In this document: one piece after another, positions 1-9,088 of the stretch | Numbering within the stretch: position 1 is the first letter of the stretch | Layout: each line of letters begins with the position of its first letter | NCBI GenBank assembly: GCA_030526045.1 | Contig: JAUNDN010000006.1 | Location: 38,094-82,233, forward strand | Length of the DNA: 44,140 nt | Direction: 5' to 3' | DNA from: Bacillota bacterium | GTDB lineage: Bacteria > Bacillota > Clostridia > Lachnospirales > Lachnospiraceae | Notes under the pieces: generated by a model | What the model saw: only the letters and a program-made list of their open reading frames with translations | What the model was told of the DNA's origin: nothing | Databases searched by the model: none | Made by a program: the position numbers and the translations under genes

Positions 1-22
1 TTATTGGCAACGTATATTTATT

Positions 23-34
23 GGTAACGTTACC
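23..34. promoter_or_regulatory. Candidate LacI-family operator (12-bp palindrome)
   Basis: GGTAACGTTACC is a perfect 12-bp palindrome with a central ACGT-type core typical of LacI/GalR-family operators. A near copy of its left half, TTGGCAACG, lies 17 bp to the left at 4-12. It sits beyond the thiT terminator, so it probably serves a leftward gene outside the window. The regulator is unknown. Confidence 0.4.
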
Positions 35-44
35 GGAACTCTAT

Positions 45-83
45 AAAAGCATACCACTTACATTCCTTCTTTGCAAGTGGTAT
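45..83 (-). terminator. Rho-independent terminator of thiT
   Basis: A 9-bp perfect stem (51-59 pairs with 75-83) with a 15-nt loop lies just after the thiT stop. On the minus strand it is followed, after GC, by TTTTA. The T-run is short, but the position fits the end of the thiT transcript. Confidence 0.6.
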
Positions 84-95
84 ACCGCATTTTCT

Positions 96-773
96 TTATG
101 ATTCCGCCATATTTTTTACTTTTGCGAGCCCCTTTGAAACAGGAGGGAGTAATAAAATGATCACCGTAACCACTGCTTCTGCTCCAAGATAAGCTCCGTT
201 ATAAACCAGCGAATAGACCGGTGCGGACATGTTGTAATCAGCGGCATAGCTTCCAAAGAAGATCATTCCCGACAGGAAAGCGAAAAAGTATCTCCCAAGC
301 ACGCCAAGCAGATATCCTCCGATCAGACCATGCTTCTTATTGGAAAGGAATCCGGAAAGTCCCAGCGCGCCAAATGCAAGCAAATAGTCTGTCAGCATCT
401 GTGGAATACTGATAATGTAAGGATCTACCACAAGCTGAAGCACGCCGTAAGCAACCGCTGCTGTCAATCCGGTACGCGCTCCGAACAGATAACCGATCAG
501 GCAAATGAACAGCATACTGCACAGTGTAACAGAACCACCCATCGGCATATCCACAAGCTTGATCATGCTTGTCACCATGGCAAGTGCCATCGCCATCGCA
601 GAAAATACCAGCTGTTTGGTGCCGATTTTCTTCTTTCCTGCAGGATTACTGATCACGCAGCCCAGCAGAAGGACAAGAATCATCACTGCCACCAGCACGC
701 CATAACCGGCTCCGGTCAGTTCAAAATAATTGCCCCATTCCTCATCCACAATTTCTGTTGCAAAAATAGACAT
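96..773 (-). CDS. thiT: Energy-coupled thiamine transporter substrate-binding subunit ThiT
   Basis: This is the S component of an ECF-type thiamine importer, a membrane protein that binds thiamine and works with a shared EcfAA'T module encoded elsewhere. Family signs are GGSVTLCSML (about 79-88), TDYLLAFGALGLSG, and the GRYFFAFLSGMIFFGSYA segment followed by VYSLVYNGAY. There are six family membrane segments plus an extra hydrophobic segment at about residues 22-42, which is not usual. From memory of the Lactococcus ThiT structure, the Tyr/Asn ligands near the C terminus are kept, while positions matching its His125 and Trp133 appear as Ala and Phe. The start is set by AGGAGG seven bases before ATG. 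The TPP riboswitch upstream independently supports the function. Confidence 0.93.
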   Translation of the reverse strand: MSIFATEIVDEEWGNYFELTGAGYGVLVAVMILVLLLGCVISNPAGKKKIGTKQLVFSAMAMALAMVTSMIKLVDMPMGGSVTLCSMLFICLIGYLFGARTGLTAAVAYGVLQLVVDPYIISIPQMLTDYLLAFGALGLSGFLSNKKHGLIGGYLLGVLGRYFFAFLSGMIFFGSYAADYNMSAPVYSLVYNGAYLGAEAVVTVIILLLPPVSKGLAKVKNMAES

Positions 774-803
774 AAAAAAACCTCCTTATTTTATCACAGG
801 AGG
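774..803 (-). promoter_or_regulatory. SD-sequestering hairpin / T-run expression platform of the thiT riboswitch
   Basis: On the minus strand CCTCCT (798-803) can pair with the thiT ribosome binding site AGGAGG (781-786) across an 11-nt loop. Seven Ts and then the ATG follow the stem. The same hairpin could therefore block ribosome loading or act as a short intrinsic terminator. It is the likely output of the adjacent TPP aptamer. Confidence 0.55.
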
Positions 804-850
804 GGTACATCCAATTCTCATAAATGCATAAAAATGTCATTTACGAAAAT

Positions 851-951
851 CTGCTTCCCTACGCCGGTATTACCCGGTTCAGGTAGTGAGGGTCAGTGTG
901 CGGATATTCGCAATTTCCACACACAATCTCAGCATGTGCTCCCCTAGCGAC
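851..951 (-). promoter_or_regulatory. TPP riboswitch (THI element)
   Basis: Read on the minus strand, the leader has the conserved THI-box parts in order: an AGGGGAGC-type P1/P2 start, the CTGAGA core, a variable P3 arm, ACCTGA, then GGGTAATACCGGCGTAGGGA. This aptamer binds thiamine pyrophosphate and normally turns expression off when TPP is plentiful. It lies between the promoter at 968-996 and thiT, so it controls thiamine import. Confidence 0.95.
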
Positions 952-967
952 TTATTTAACTGTACTA

Positions 968-996
968 AAAATATACCTATTTATAGATTTTGTCAA
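968..996 (-). promoter_or_regulatory. Sigma-A promoter of thiT
   Basis: TTGACA (991-996), a 17-bp spacer and TATTTT (968-973) on the minus strand, placed directly after the addA stop and just before the TPP aptamer. An overlapping TATATT gives a shorter 15-bp spacing. The expected start is near 961. Confidence 0.7.
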
Positions 997-1009
997 TCTG
1001 TTTCATACA

Positions 1010-4000
1010 TTATGGCAACACAACCTCCTTGCCCAGTGCAAAGGAATAGATGATTTTTTCTGTCACTTCTTTTCCGGTAAGGCGGGTGAGCGCCTGCGCA
1101 TAGTAATCAAGCTGTACCTGATACCGCGTGATCAGCTCCTCCGGGGTCTTTACGCGATCCGTCTTATAATCCGCCACGATGATCCTGCCGTCCTCCTCAA
1201 AAAAGACGTCGATGATTCCCTGAATCAGAACCTGTTCACTTTCCGGGAACTGACTGCCCAGCCGACTTGCGGGAAGTCCCAGCACGAAAGGCTGTTCCCT
1301 TTTAAGCTTGCCAAGCTGTGCTGCCTTTTTCATTCTCCCGGCAAGACTGCTTCTCAGAAAAGTCCTGATTTTTCTGTTGTCAATACTCTCTCTCCACTGC
1401 GCGGTAAGTCTTCCTTCCTCCACAAACCGCTCAAGCTGTGCATTCAGCTGCTGCTCCTCATCCGGTTCCATACCTTCTCCAAGCTGTGAGAAATTAAGCA
1501 GCTCCATAACCTTATGGTAGGCACTTCCTCTGTCTGTCCCGGACATTTCTTCTCTTTTACTGATAAAGGATGGAATATAGGGCACAATTTCAGGCTCTTC
1601 AAACAGTTGTGCGGTAAATGCCTGCTCTGCATTTTTTCCCTTCATGCCATCATCAAAATTAAGCTCCTGCATTGACTGAGATGATAAATTATGAATTGCT
1701 TTTTTCTTCAATTCAGACACAGTTGTCTTCACAAATAAATCTGATAAATACTGGTATGGATATACTTTTTTAAACCGATTTGACAATTCTGTCATAATCT
1801 GCTCATCTCTGCCGTCTTTTCCAGCTAAGAGCTTCTGTTTCCGGTCAATTTCCACCACTGCTCCCTGAACATCGTTAAGGAATGCTTCCTCCGGTCTGAC
1901 CAGCGTCACCTCATCAAGACAGGGAAAAATAAAATCAAGATAACAGGATGCCCCCGCCAGGATCGAAAACGGAATTTTTCCATTGCAATCCAAATTTCCA
2001 AATTCTCTCTGTCTGTTTAATTCCTCTTCAAATTGATCCACATCTGCCGTCATTCCGGTTAAGATCAGTTTTTCCCGCGCTCTTGTCATTGCCACATAGA
2101 GGACTCTCATTTCCTCCCCCAGTGTATCCAGCTTCATTTTCAGTGCCACTGCACGTTTCTTCAGCGTCTTACTCTGGAGTCGCAATTCCTCATCCACATA
2201 GTCAACACCAATTCCCAGATCTACATCCGCTATCATTCTGCCGGTTGTGTCCTGCATATTAAAGCGCTTGGAAAGCCCTGCCACGAAACAGACCGGAAAT
2301 TCCAGTCCTTTACTTTTATGAATACTCATAATACGCACGACATCGGCATTCTCATCCAGAATATCCGCCTCTCCGTAATCCACTTCATATTTTTCCAGCT
2401 GTTCCATGTACCGCAGGAAATGAAAAAGACCATAATAGCTGGTATTCTCAAAGGCTGCTGCACGGGTAAGCAGCATTTCCACGTTTGCCCTGCGTTGACT
2501 GCCACCCGGACATGCCGTTACATAATCAAGGTACCCCGTTTCAGTAAGAATATCCTGAATCAGCTTATGAATAGGTGTATATGCCGTTTTCTGCCGATAC
2601 CCTGAAAGCCATTTGAGGAATCCTTGCACTTTTTCCTTTTCTTCACCATCATAGTTTTTCAAAAGCTCATACAGCGGAGCCTTCGTATCCTCTGCACGGA
2701 TTTTGGCAATCTCCTCCTCGCTAAAACCACCAAAAAAGGATTTCAGGGTTCCGTATAGCGGGATATCCTGTAGGGGATTGTCAATCACCCGGAGCAGCTG
2801 CATCAGGACCTTGATCTCCACTGTCTGAAAGTAGCCGGTCCTTGAAGAGACATAGGCAGGAATCCCTTCCTTCTCCAGAACCGCCTTAAATTCCTCCGCC
2901 CAACCCGAAGTGGTTCTAAGCAGGATAACAATATCACTGTATTTTACAGGACGAAGCCTTCCGGTTTCCTTATCCGTCACCTTAAGAGAAATGTAGAGTT
3001 CCCGGATCTTATGCGCAATGACTACTGCCTCCTGTTCTCTAGTTGTTAGCCGGGATTCCTCATTCTTTCCGATCAAGAGATATTCCGTCCTGTAGGGGTC
3101 CCTAGCCGTATTCCCTGTTCCGGAATCCGCTTCAAGTTCCGTCTCAGGGAACACAGCTCCCTGGTATAGCGCTGCCTCATCATCATAGTCAACGCCGCCA
3201 ATCTCCGGTCTCATCATCCTTGAAAACAGGCTGTTTACGCTGTTAATGACCTGCAAGCGGCTTCGGAAATTCCTGTGAAGGTCTATCCGCTGACAGTTGG
3301 TAGCTTCTTTGGTATAACCGGTATATTTCTCGATAAAAAGCTCCGGCCTTGCCAGTCGGAATTTATAAATACTCTGCTTCACATCCCCGACCATGAAGCG
3401 GTTATATTTTTTATCCTCCTCACCAGAAATACTTTGTAGCAGAAGCTCCTGCACCTGATTGCTGTCCTGATATTCATCTATTAAAATCTCGGCAAAATGT
3501 GCCCTGTATTCCCGGGCTGCCGATGATGGTAAGACACTGCCATCCTCCTGCTTTTTCAGCAGAATATCAAGTGCAAAATGCTCGATATCATGGAAATCGA
3601 TTATATTTTCCCGGCGCTTCCTCTGATCCAGCAATTCCTTGTAAGCAAGCACCAGTAATAGCAATTCCTCCACATTCGGCGCTGCCGCCTCCATCCTCTC
3701 CACAACCTTTTCGGGTGATAGTACAAGATAGGTTTCCCTGATATCCTGAAGTCGCTTCTTTACGTCCTTTCGTATCTGCTGCACCTTCTCCCGAAGGAGC
3801 GGATTTACGCTGTCATCCTTCTTGGAGGGAAGCCTTCCGAAGTTCACAGACTCAAATGCTTCATAAAAGCCTGCAAGCGTCCCAATGTCTGTCAGCTTGC
3901 TGAGCATCTCCTTTTCTTTTTCCAGTGTTTCTCCATACATATAGGGTCCATCCGGTCTCCCCGCTAATTGCAGGGCATTATGAAGCTCTCTGACAGCTTC

Positions 4001-4675
4001 CTCTACGATGGTTTTGATATAACATATGATATAGTGGCACCAATCCGTCTGTTCTAATTCGGAAACGTTTGCTATCTTATAGTCGTTTATGCATTGACCA
4101 ATCCAGTCTTCCGGCCAGGGGTAGCTCATGGAGAACTCATACAGCTTACTGATGTATTCCTCCAGAAGTCTGTCATTACTGCCTCCCGTAAAATATTCCA
4201 CGCAGGAGAGAAACCTTGCATTTTTTGCCTGATATTGCTGCTCTAACAGTTCAGTAAGCGTGTCCTGCTTAAGAAGACGCAGCTCCCCCTCATCAGCAAT
4301 CCGAAAGCCCGGATCTAGACCGATATCATTAAAGTTATTTCTGATGACAAAAAGGCAGAAGCTGTCAATCGTCGTGATCTGCGCATTATGTAGGAGTGAT
4401 ACCTGTCTTTGAAGATGCACATTATCAGGCATCCTGCATAGACGTGCGGAAAGCGCCTTGCCGATACGTTCTCTCATTTCTGCAGCAGCCGCATTGGTAA
4501 AGGTCACAACCAAAAGGCGATCTATATCCACAGGATGCTCTTCGTCCGTCACCATTCCGATAATACGCTCCACCAGCACCGCTGTCTTGCCGGAGCCTGC
4601 TGCTGCGCTGACCAATATATTCCGATTCCGCAAATCTATGACCTTCTGCTGTTCGGGTGTAAACTGTAGTGCCAT
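1010..4675 (-). CDS. addA: ATP-dependent helicase/nuclease subunit A (AddA)
   Basis: AddA is the UvrD-like helicase and nuclease subunit of AddAB, which resects double-strand breaks to Chi-like sites and loads RecA. Visible motifs: Walker A AAAGSGKT (24-31), motif II IDEYQDSN (about 400), HKSKGLEFP (about 790), VAMTRARE (about 863), and the RecB-type nuclease motif VADYKTDR (about 1170). The length (1221 aa) is normal for the family. I chose the ATG at 4675, preceded by AGGAAAGGAAGT, over an in-frame GTG at 4708 that would add 11 untypical residues. It follows addB by 55 bp, the usual addB-addA order, and likely shares the aminopeptidase promoter far upstream. Confidence 0.96.
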   Translation of the reverse strand: MALQFTPEQQKVIDLRNRNILVSAAAGSGKTAVLVERIIGMVTDEEHPVDIDRLLVVTFTNAAAAEMRERIGKALSARLCRMPDNVHLQRQVSLLHNAQITTIDSFCLFVIRNNFNDIGLDPGFRIADEGELRLLKQDTLTELLEQQYQAKNARFLSCVEYFTGGSNDRLLEEYISKLYEFSMSYPWPEDWIGQCINDYKIANVSELEQTDWCHYIICYIKTIVEEAVRELHNALQLAGRPDGPYMYGETLEKEKEMLSKLTDIGTLAGFYEAFESVNFGRLPSKKDDSVNPLLREKVQQIRKDVKKRLQDIRETYLVLSPEKVVERMEAAAPNVEELLLLVLAYKELLDQRKRRENIIDFHDIEHFALDILLKKQEDGSVLPSSAAREYRAHFAEILIDEYQDSNQVQELLLQSISGEEDKKYNRFMVGDVKQSIYKFRLARPELFIEKYTGYTKEATNCQRIDLHRNFRSRLQVINSVNSLFSRMMRPEIGGVDYDDEAALYQGAVFPETELEADSGTGNTARDPYRTEYLLIGKNEESRLTTREQEAVVIAHKIRELYISLKVTDKETGRLRPVKYSDIVILLRTTSGWAEEFKAVLEKEGIPAYVSSRTGYFQTVEIKVLMQLLRVIDNPLQDIPLYGTLKSFFGGFSEEEIAKIRAEDTKAPLYELLKNYDGEEKEKVQGFLKWLSGYRQKTAYTPIHKLIQDILTETGYLDYVTACPGGSQRRANVEMLLTRAAAFENTSYYGLFHFLRYMEQLEKYEVDYGEADILDENADVVRIMSIHKSKGLEFPVCFVAGLSKRFNMQDTTGRMIADVDLGIGVDYVDEELRLQSKTLKKRAVALKMKLDTLGEEMRVLYVAMTRAREKLILTGMTADVDQFEEELNRQREFGNLDCNGKIPFSILAGASCYLDFIFPCLDEVTLVRPEEAFLNDVQGAVVEIDRKQKLLAGKDGRDEQIMTELSNRFKKVYPYQYLSDLFVKTTVSELKKKAIHNLSSQSMQELNFDDGMKGKNAEQAFTAQLFEEPEIVPYIPSFISKREEMSGTDRGSAYHKVMELLNFSQLGEGMEPDEEQQLNAQLERFVEEGRLTAQWRESIDNRKIRTFLRSSLAGRMKKAAQLGKLKREQPFVLGLPASRLGSQFPESEQVLIQGIIDVFFEEDGRIIVADYKTDRVKTPEELITRYQVQLDYYAQALTRLTGKEVTEKIIYSFALGKEVVLP

Positions 4676-4730
4676 ACTTCCTTTCCTTTCCAAATCATCG
4701 CTTTCCACTGCATTTCATTACATGTGTTTC

Positions 4731-7700
4731 TTATTGCTCTTTTCGGAGTTCCTCCTGCATCCTTGCAAGAAGCTCATCCTCCGGCAGACTCTTTAGCACA
4801 CGCTCCCGATAACCGGGAATTCCCGGCTCAAAATCACAGATCCCTTTATAAACGCAATAGGTACAGGACTCTCTGCCTGACTGTTCACAAGGGTTTATTT
4901 CCATATCTCCGTTCAGGATCTGTCTTCCAAACTGTCTGATCTTATGATCAACAAACGCGGAGACAATTTCATAGTCTTCTTTTGCAATGATACTGGAATG
5001 GGCAGAAAAACTACCGTCCTTCTTTCGCTCAACCGGTACCACCAGAGATTTATCCGTAAAATTTTTGTCAAGAAGAGTTACCACCCGCTCATCCTGATTG
5101 ACAATACCGGTGGTTCGAAGTTCCTTCAAGAGCGCTTTGTTTACCTCCTCAGCCGAAAGCTCCCCCTCCGCACTGATCAGCGGATCATCCACATGATAAT
5201 ACAGAAGTGCCGCCGGAACGATCTCCTTCCCCGGATGCTTTTCCTTGATTACCTCCTTGGCAACATTCATGTAAACTACAAGCTGGAGCTGCAAGCCATA
5301 GTAGAGGGCAGCAAGATCAAATTTCCTGTTCCCCGACTTATAATCAATGACCTTTACATATACATGTTCCTCATCCTCACAGGTATCGATCCGGTCGATC
5401 CTTCCCCGCAGCTTCATCCTCTCATCCTCTGACAGCGCAATATTGACTGCCTGAAGATCCTCCACGTGACTGAAGGACATTTCAAAGGAAGCCGGAACAA
5501 AGTCTCCCTCCTGAAGCTGTGCCCTAAGCGTACGGATGGTTCTCTTCAGGATGCGGTACATCCGCTCAATCATATATTCATAACGTGCGTTACTGTAAAG
5601 AACAGTCTCTCCGTATTCAAGCGTACACTCCAAAAGAGCCTCCTTCAGGAGCCGGTCCCCCTCCTCGTCCGGGAAATCAAACCAGGTATAGTGGTTCTGT
5701 GAAAGTTTTCCTGCAAAAGCCTCCAATACCCCGTGAAAAATATTGCCAAGATCCACCTGCTCAAAGCCGAATTCTTCCCTCTCCCTCAGCATCAGTCCGT
5801 ATTGAAGGAAATGAGCGTAAGCGCAGGAAGCATACTTTTCCAGACGGCTGACACTGTTTTCCAGCATCCTGCCGTAAAGTGCCCTTGCTACCGCCTTTGC
5901 AAGCGGCTTATGCTCGTACTGTTTGAAGGCAGCCTCTGCAAGTTTTCCTGCATAGTCCCTGTATGTCTCATCCTGCTCATAAAGATGGTATAGGGAAATC
6001 AGCTCTTCTTCGCTTAAACATCCCTTCCTTCCCTTTGCATACTCTCGCAATTCTCCGGAAAGCAGGGAAAGGCCGTCCTTTTTCCCTACAATCTGCATAA
6101 GAGAGTTTTCCATAACATCCGCTTTTTTTATCCCAAGCCAAGGAAACATCTCCCTGATCGTGTCGATCAGATAGGAAGGGCGGATACTCTTTCCGTCACT
6201 GCTGATCCCGGAAAAGGAAATATATAGCCGCTGCGAAGGTTTGGTCATATTCATGTAGAGATAAAGCCGTTGAATGTACATCTGCTGTCTGGGAGTAGGC
6301 GCCAGTTCAAAATCCGACTGCTGAAGAAATTCCCTGTCGATATCGGAAATGATTCCTCCCTTAGAGCTACCCTTAGGAATATTCCCGTCATTCACCCCTA
6401 AGAAGAACAAAATCTTCACCTGCTTTAAACGGGTTCGCTCCATATCACCGGCTACAATTCGGTCCACACTGCCCGGAATGGTACCCACCTCAATTTCCTG
6501 AAAACCTGCGTCCAGAATGTCAGCAAACTCCTGAAGCGTCATGGGTTCTTCATCAAGCAGAGAAACGATCTGCTCCAGAAGCTCCATCACAAGCCGGTAA
6601 ATCTGCGCATACTCTCTGCTTTTCTCCGGCTCCTTGTTTTCCATAAAATACTGTTCATAGACTGCCAGTTTTTCCTGAACCTGCCCTGCCACAATAAAAT
6701 CATACAGGGTTCGGACAAGCTCTCCTGCTGTCTTTTTCTTTTCTAACAGCGGAGCAAGCTGCTGCATCAGCCTCTCTCTTACCCGATTGAGCCTTGCAAG
6801 CTTTTGAACCTCCTTCAGTTCTTTTTCATCCCCGCATTCTTCTTCAGGGATTGCTCTGCCCTTTCGCACAAAAGCCTGCTCCCACTTTTTTCTCCCCTTG
6901 ATTCCAAGCGCAAGCACATAATTTTCCAGAAGATCGATCTCCTCCGGCTCAAAGTCAACAAGTCCGCACCGCAGATAATGGAATACTGTCTCGTAGGAGA
7001 AATTACATAGTACAATTTTGAGTGCGCTCCGTATGTATTCAATAAAGGGATTTAACATAAGCCCCCTGGTTCGATCCATAAAAAGGGGGATGTCATACAT
7101 TTGTGCTTCCCGCTCAAGGTAATCCCCGTAGGTCTCCAGATTTCCCGTGACCACCGCAATATCCCGGTAGCTGTATCCCTCCTCCAGCACCAGCTTCTTA
7201 ATTCGGATACAGACCTCCTTTACTTCCTGTGCAGGATTGACTGCTTCCGTGATCTGAATCTCATGTTCCTTCCCCTTTTCCTGCCAGACTGCCGCCGGAT
7301 AGCGGAACAGATTCTGCTCCAGATGTGCCAGCACTTTACTGTCTCGAAAGCGCGGAAGAGACGAATTTCTGATAAAGACATCATCTTTTCTTCGTACATC
7401 TGCCTCCCGTGCCAGACGGCACAGATCCTTCACTGTCTTTTTGCTCAAATAAAACAGCTCCTGCTCGCCTCCCATCCGAAAGGGATCCTCTCGAATATCA
7501 ATTGTTATTGAAACGATGACTTCATCGGTCAATCTCATTAATTCCTGAATCAGCCGGTACTGAATCGGTGTAAATCCGGTAAAACCGTCAAAGACAACAA
7601 CGCTGTTTCTGATTATTTCTGACTTCCCTACTGCACCTGTAAGAAGCTCCAGCGTCTCCTCCGTCGTGACAAACCGGTCTTCGATATATTCCTGAAAGCC

Positions 7701-8192
7701 CTGATAAATCATTTTCAGATCCTTGAGCTTGTAATACAGGGCTCCACGTTCTTTGGAAAATTCTGCCAGCTCTCCCACTTGTCCCACATCAAGTCCATAC
7801 TGCATGAACTCGGAAATGGCAGATTTCACCTCATGGATATAGCCGATCTTATTCAGATTTTTTCCGATTACAGGCAGATTATCCTTCAGTCTGCCTGCCA
7901 CCCTGCGCAGCACAAGACTTTTCCCGGTATCGTCCAGAACAGGTTTACTGTCATACCCGGTTTCCTCAAATATACGATGTGCCAGTCTTCCAAAGCTGAG
8001 TACATCAATATTCATGATTCCTCCGCAGTCACTGGCTTTCACCAGATCCACCTGAGTCTGCATGGTAAACTGATCCGGCACCAGTATCAGGAAATTTTTC
8101 TCCGGCTCACACTTTGCCATACTTAAGATATCCTCGTGGAGTCGTCTGCTCTTTCCGGCTCCGGAACCGCCAAAGTAAAACTGTAATCCCAT
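4731..8192 (-). CDS. addB: ATP-dependent helicase/nuclease subunit B (AddB)
   Basis: AddB is the partner of AddA in double-strand break repair. It has a Walker A-like GSGAGKS (9-15), a C-terminal RecB-type nuclease domain with VIDYKSG (about 951), and the four-cysteine iron-sulfur staple: one Cys in YASCAYAHF (about 789) and three in SCTYCVYKGIC (about 1107-1119). All four Cys expected for the Fe-S cluster are present. Its 1153 residues match the family. The start has AAGGAG seven bases upstream. It lies 35 bp after a long perfect inverted repeat that ends the HAD gene and 55 bp before addA. Confidence 0.96.
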   Translation of the reverse strand: MGLQFYFGGSGAGKSRRLHEDILSMAKCEPEKNFLILVPDQFTMQTQVDLVKASDCGGIMNIDVLSFGRLAHRIFEETGYDSKPVLDDTGKSLVLRRVAGRLKDNLPVIGKNLNKIGYIHEVKSAISEFMQYGLDVGQVGELAEFSKERGALYYKLKDLKMIYQGFQEYIEDRFVTTEETLELLTGAVGKSEIIRNSVVVFDGFTGFTPIQYRLIQELMRLTDEVIVSITIDIREDPFRMGGEQELFYLSKKTVKDLCRLAREADVRRKDDVFIRNSSLPRFRDSKVLAHLEQNLFRYPAAVWQEKGKEHEIQITEAVNPAQEVKEVCIRIKKLVLEEGYSYRDIAVVTGNLETYGDYLEREAQMYDIPLFMDRTRGLMLNPFIEYIRSALKIVLCNFSYETVFHYLRCGLVDFEPEEIDLLENYVLALGIKGRKKWEQAFVRKGRAIPEEECGDEKELKEVQKLARLNRVRERLMQQLAPLLEKKKTAGELVRTLYDFIVAGQVQEKLAVYEQYFMENKEPEKSREYAQIYRLVMELLEQIVSLLDEEPMTLQEFADILDAGFQEIEVGTIPGSVDRIVAGDMERTRLKQVKILFFLGVNDGNIPKGSSKGGIISDIDREFLQQSDFELAPTPRQQMYIQRLYLYMNMTKPSQRLYISFSGISSDGKSIRPSYLIDTIREMFPWLGIKKADVMENSLMQIVGKKDGLSLLSGELREYAKGRKGCLSEEELISLYHLYEQDETYRDYAGKLAEAAFKQYEHKPLAKAVARALYGRMLENSVSRLEKYASCAYAHFLQYGLMLREREEFGFEQVDLGNIFHGVLEAFAGKLSQNHYTWFDFPDEEGDRLLKEALLECTLEYGETVLYSNARYEYMIERMYRILKRTIRTLRAQLQEGDFVPASFEMSFSHVEDLQAVNIALSEDERMKLRGRIDRIDTCEDEEHVYVKVIDYKSGNRKFDLAALYYGLQLQLVVYMNVAKEVIKEKHPGKEIVPAALLYYHVDDPLISAEGELSAEEVNKALLKELRTTGIVNQDERVVTLLDKNFTDKSLVVPVERKKDGSFSAHSSIIAKEDYEIVSAFVDHKIRQFGRQILNGDMEINPCEQSGRESCTYCVYKGICDFEPGIPGYRERVLKSLPEDELLARMQEELRKEQ

Positions 8193-8227
8193 AGTTACTC
8201 CTTACATCAGAATTGTATATCCTCTTT

Positions 8228-8267
8228 TCCATATCTGCATGGATAAGACTATCCATGCAGATATGGA
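8228..8267. repeat. Perfect 18-bp inverted repeat over the HAD-gene stop codon
   Basis: TCCATATCTGCATGGATA (8228-8245) and its exact complement (8250-8267) are separated by AGAC. The right arm encodes the last residues of the HAD phosphatase, and the stop codon (8249-8251) spans the loop edge. There is no T-run after it on either strand, so it is not a standard terminator. It may protect the mRNA 3' end or reduce read-through into addB. Confidence 0.8.
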
Positions 8268-9064
8268 ATCATTTCCTTCACGGATGAAAAGATCAGATGA
8301 GGAATCACATCCGACTTCTTCACATCCTCCATACCAGCCTCTCCGCTCAACACCAAAATCCCCGTATATCCGTTATTTACTCCTGCTGCCACATCTGTAT
8401 ACAGCCGGTCCCCCACCATGGCAGTCTTCTCCTTGGAAACACCTGCCCGGCATGCAAGATAATCCATGATATCTCCGTTTGGTTTCCCGATGATGTGGTC
8501 CGGATACCGGAATGCCGATGCATGAATGAATGCATGAATTGCCCCCGCATCAGGGATAAAACCGGTTTCTGTGGGACAGTTAAAGTCCGGATGTGTAGAA
8601 AGATAGGGAAGTCCTTCCCTGACAAGATCGCACACCCTGCATAATTTTTCATACGTAAGTGTTGTGTCAAAGCCTACTACCACTACCTCCGGTGCCTGTT
8701 CGCTGAGGCTGATTCCCTCTTGCTCAAACTCCTCCTTCAGCAGCTCATTTCCCAGAAGGTACACCTTTTTTCCGTCAAAATTCCGCTTCAGATAGTCGAT
8801 GGTTGCCTGCCCGGAGGTCACGATCTTATCAAGATCGATGGAAAGCCCCATCCTTCTCAGCTTCTCCACATATGCCTGGGGATTCTTGGAGGAATTATTG
8901 GTCAGAAATACATATTTCTTTCCTGCCTCTTCCACCGCATTCAGGAAATCCCTTGCTCCTTCGATCCATCTTTCCCCAAGGTAGACGGTACCGTCCATGT
9001 CTAGTGCAAAGCATTCTATTTTCTTTAATAATCCGTTTTCATCTGTATTGACCTGTGGTATCAT
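8249..9064 (-). CDS. HAD-IIA family sugar/nucleotide phosphatase (NagD/PNPase-like)
   Basis: A 271-aa cytoplasmic HAD-superfamily phosphatase of subfamily IIA. Motif I is ALDMDGT with nucleophile Asp22 and acid/base Asp24. Motif II is FLTNNSS. The C2 cap lies between about 85 and 190. Motif III is at GKPNGD and motif IV is MVGDRLYTDVAAG. Such proteins (NagD, AraL, pNPPase) hydrolyse sugar or nucleotide monophosphates with broad specificity, so the substrate cannot be read from the sequence. AGGGAG lies upstream of the ATG. It lies 24 bp after the aminopeptidase gene in the same probable operon, with addBA downstream. Its 3' end forms one arm of a perfect inverted repeat. Confidence 0.88.
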   Translation of the reverse strand: MIPQVNTDENGLLKKIECFALDMDGTVYLGERWIEGARDFLNAVEEAGKKYVFLTNNSSKNPQAYVEKLRRMGLSIDLDKIVTSGQATIDYLKRNFDGKKVYLLGNELLKEEFEQEGISLSEQAPEVVVVGFDTTLTYEKLCRVCDLVREGLPYLSTHPDFNCPTETGFIPDAGAIHAFIHASAFRYPDHIIGKPNGDIMDYLACRAGVSKEKTAMVGDRLYTDVAAGVNNGYTGILVLSGEAGMEDVKKSDVIPHLIFSSVKEMIPYLHG

Positions 9065-9088
9065 TCGTCTTCTCCCTGCGCTTTCTCC

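Noticed and set aside
330-947. A 205-codon plus-strand frame over thiT and the riboswitch
   Set aside because: Antisense to thiT and the conserved TPP aptamer; no ribosome site.
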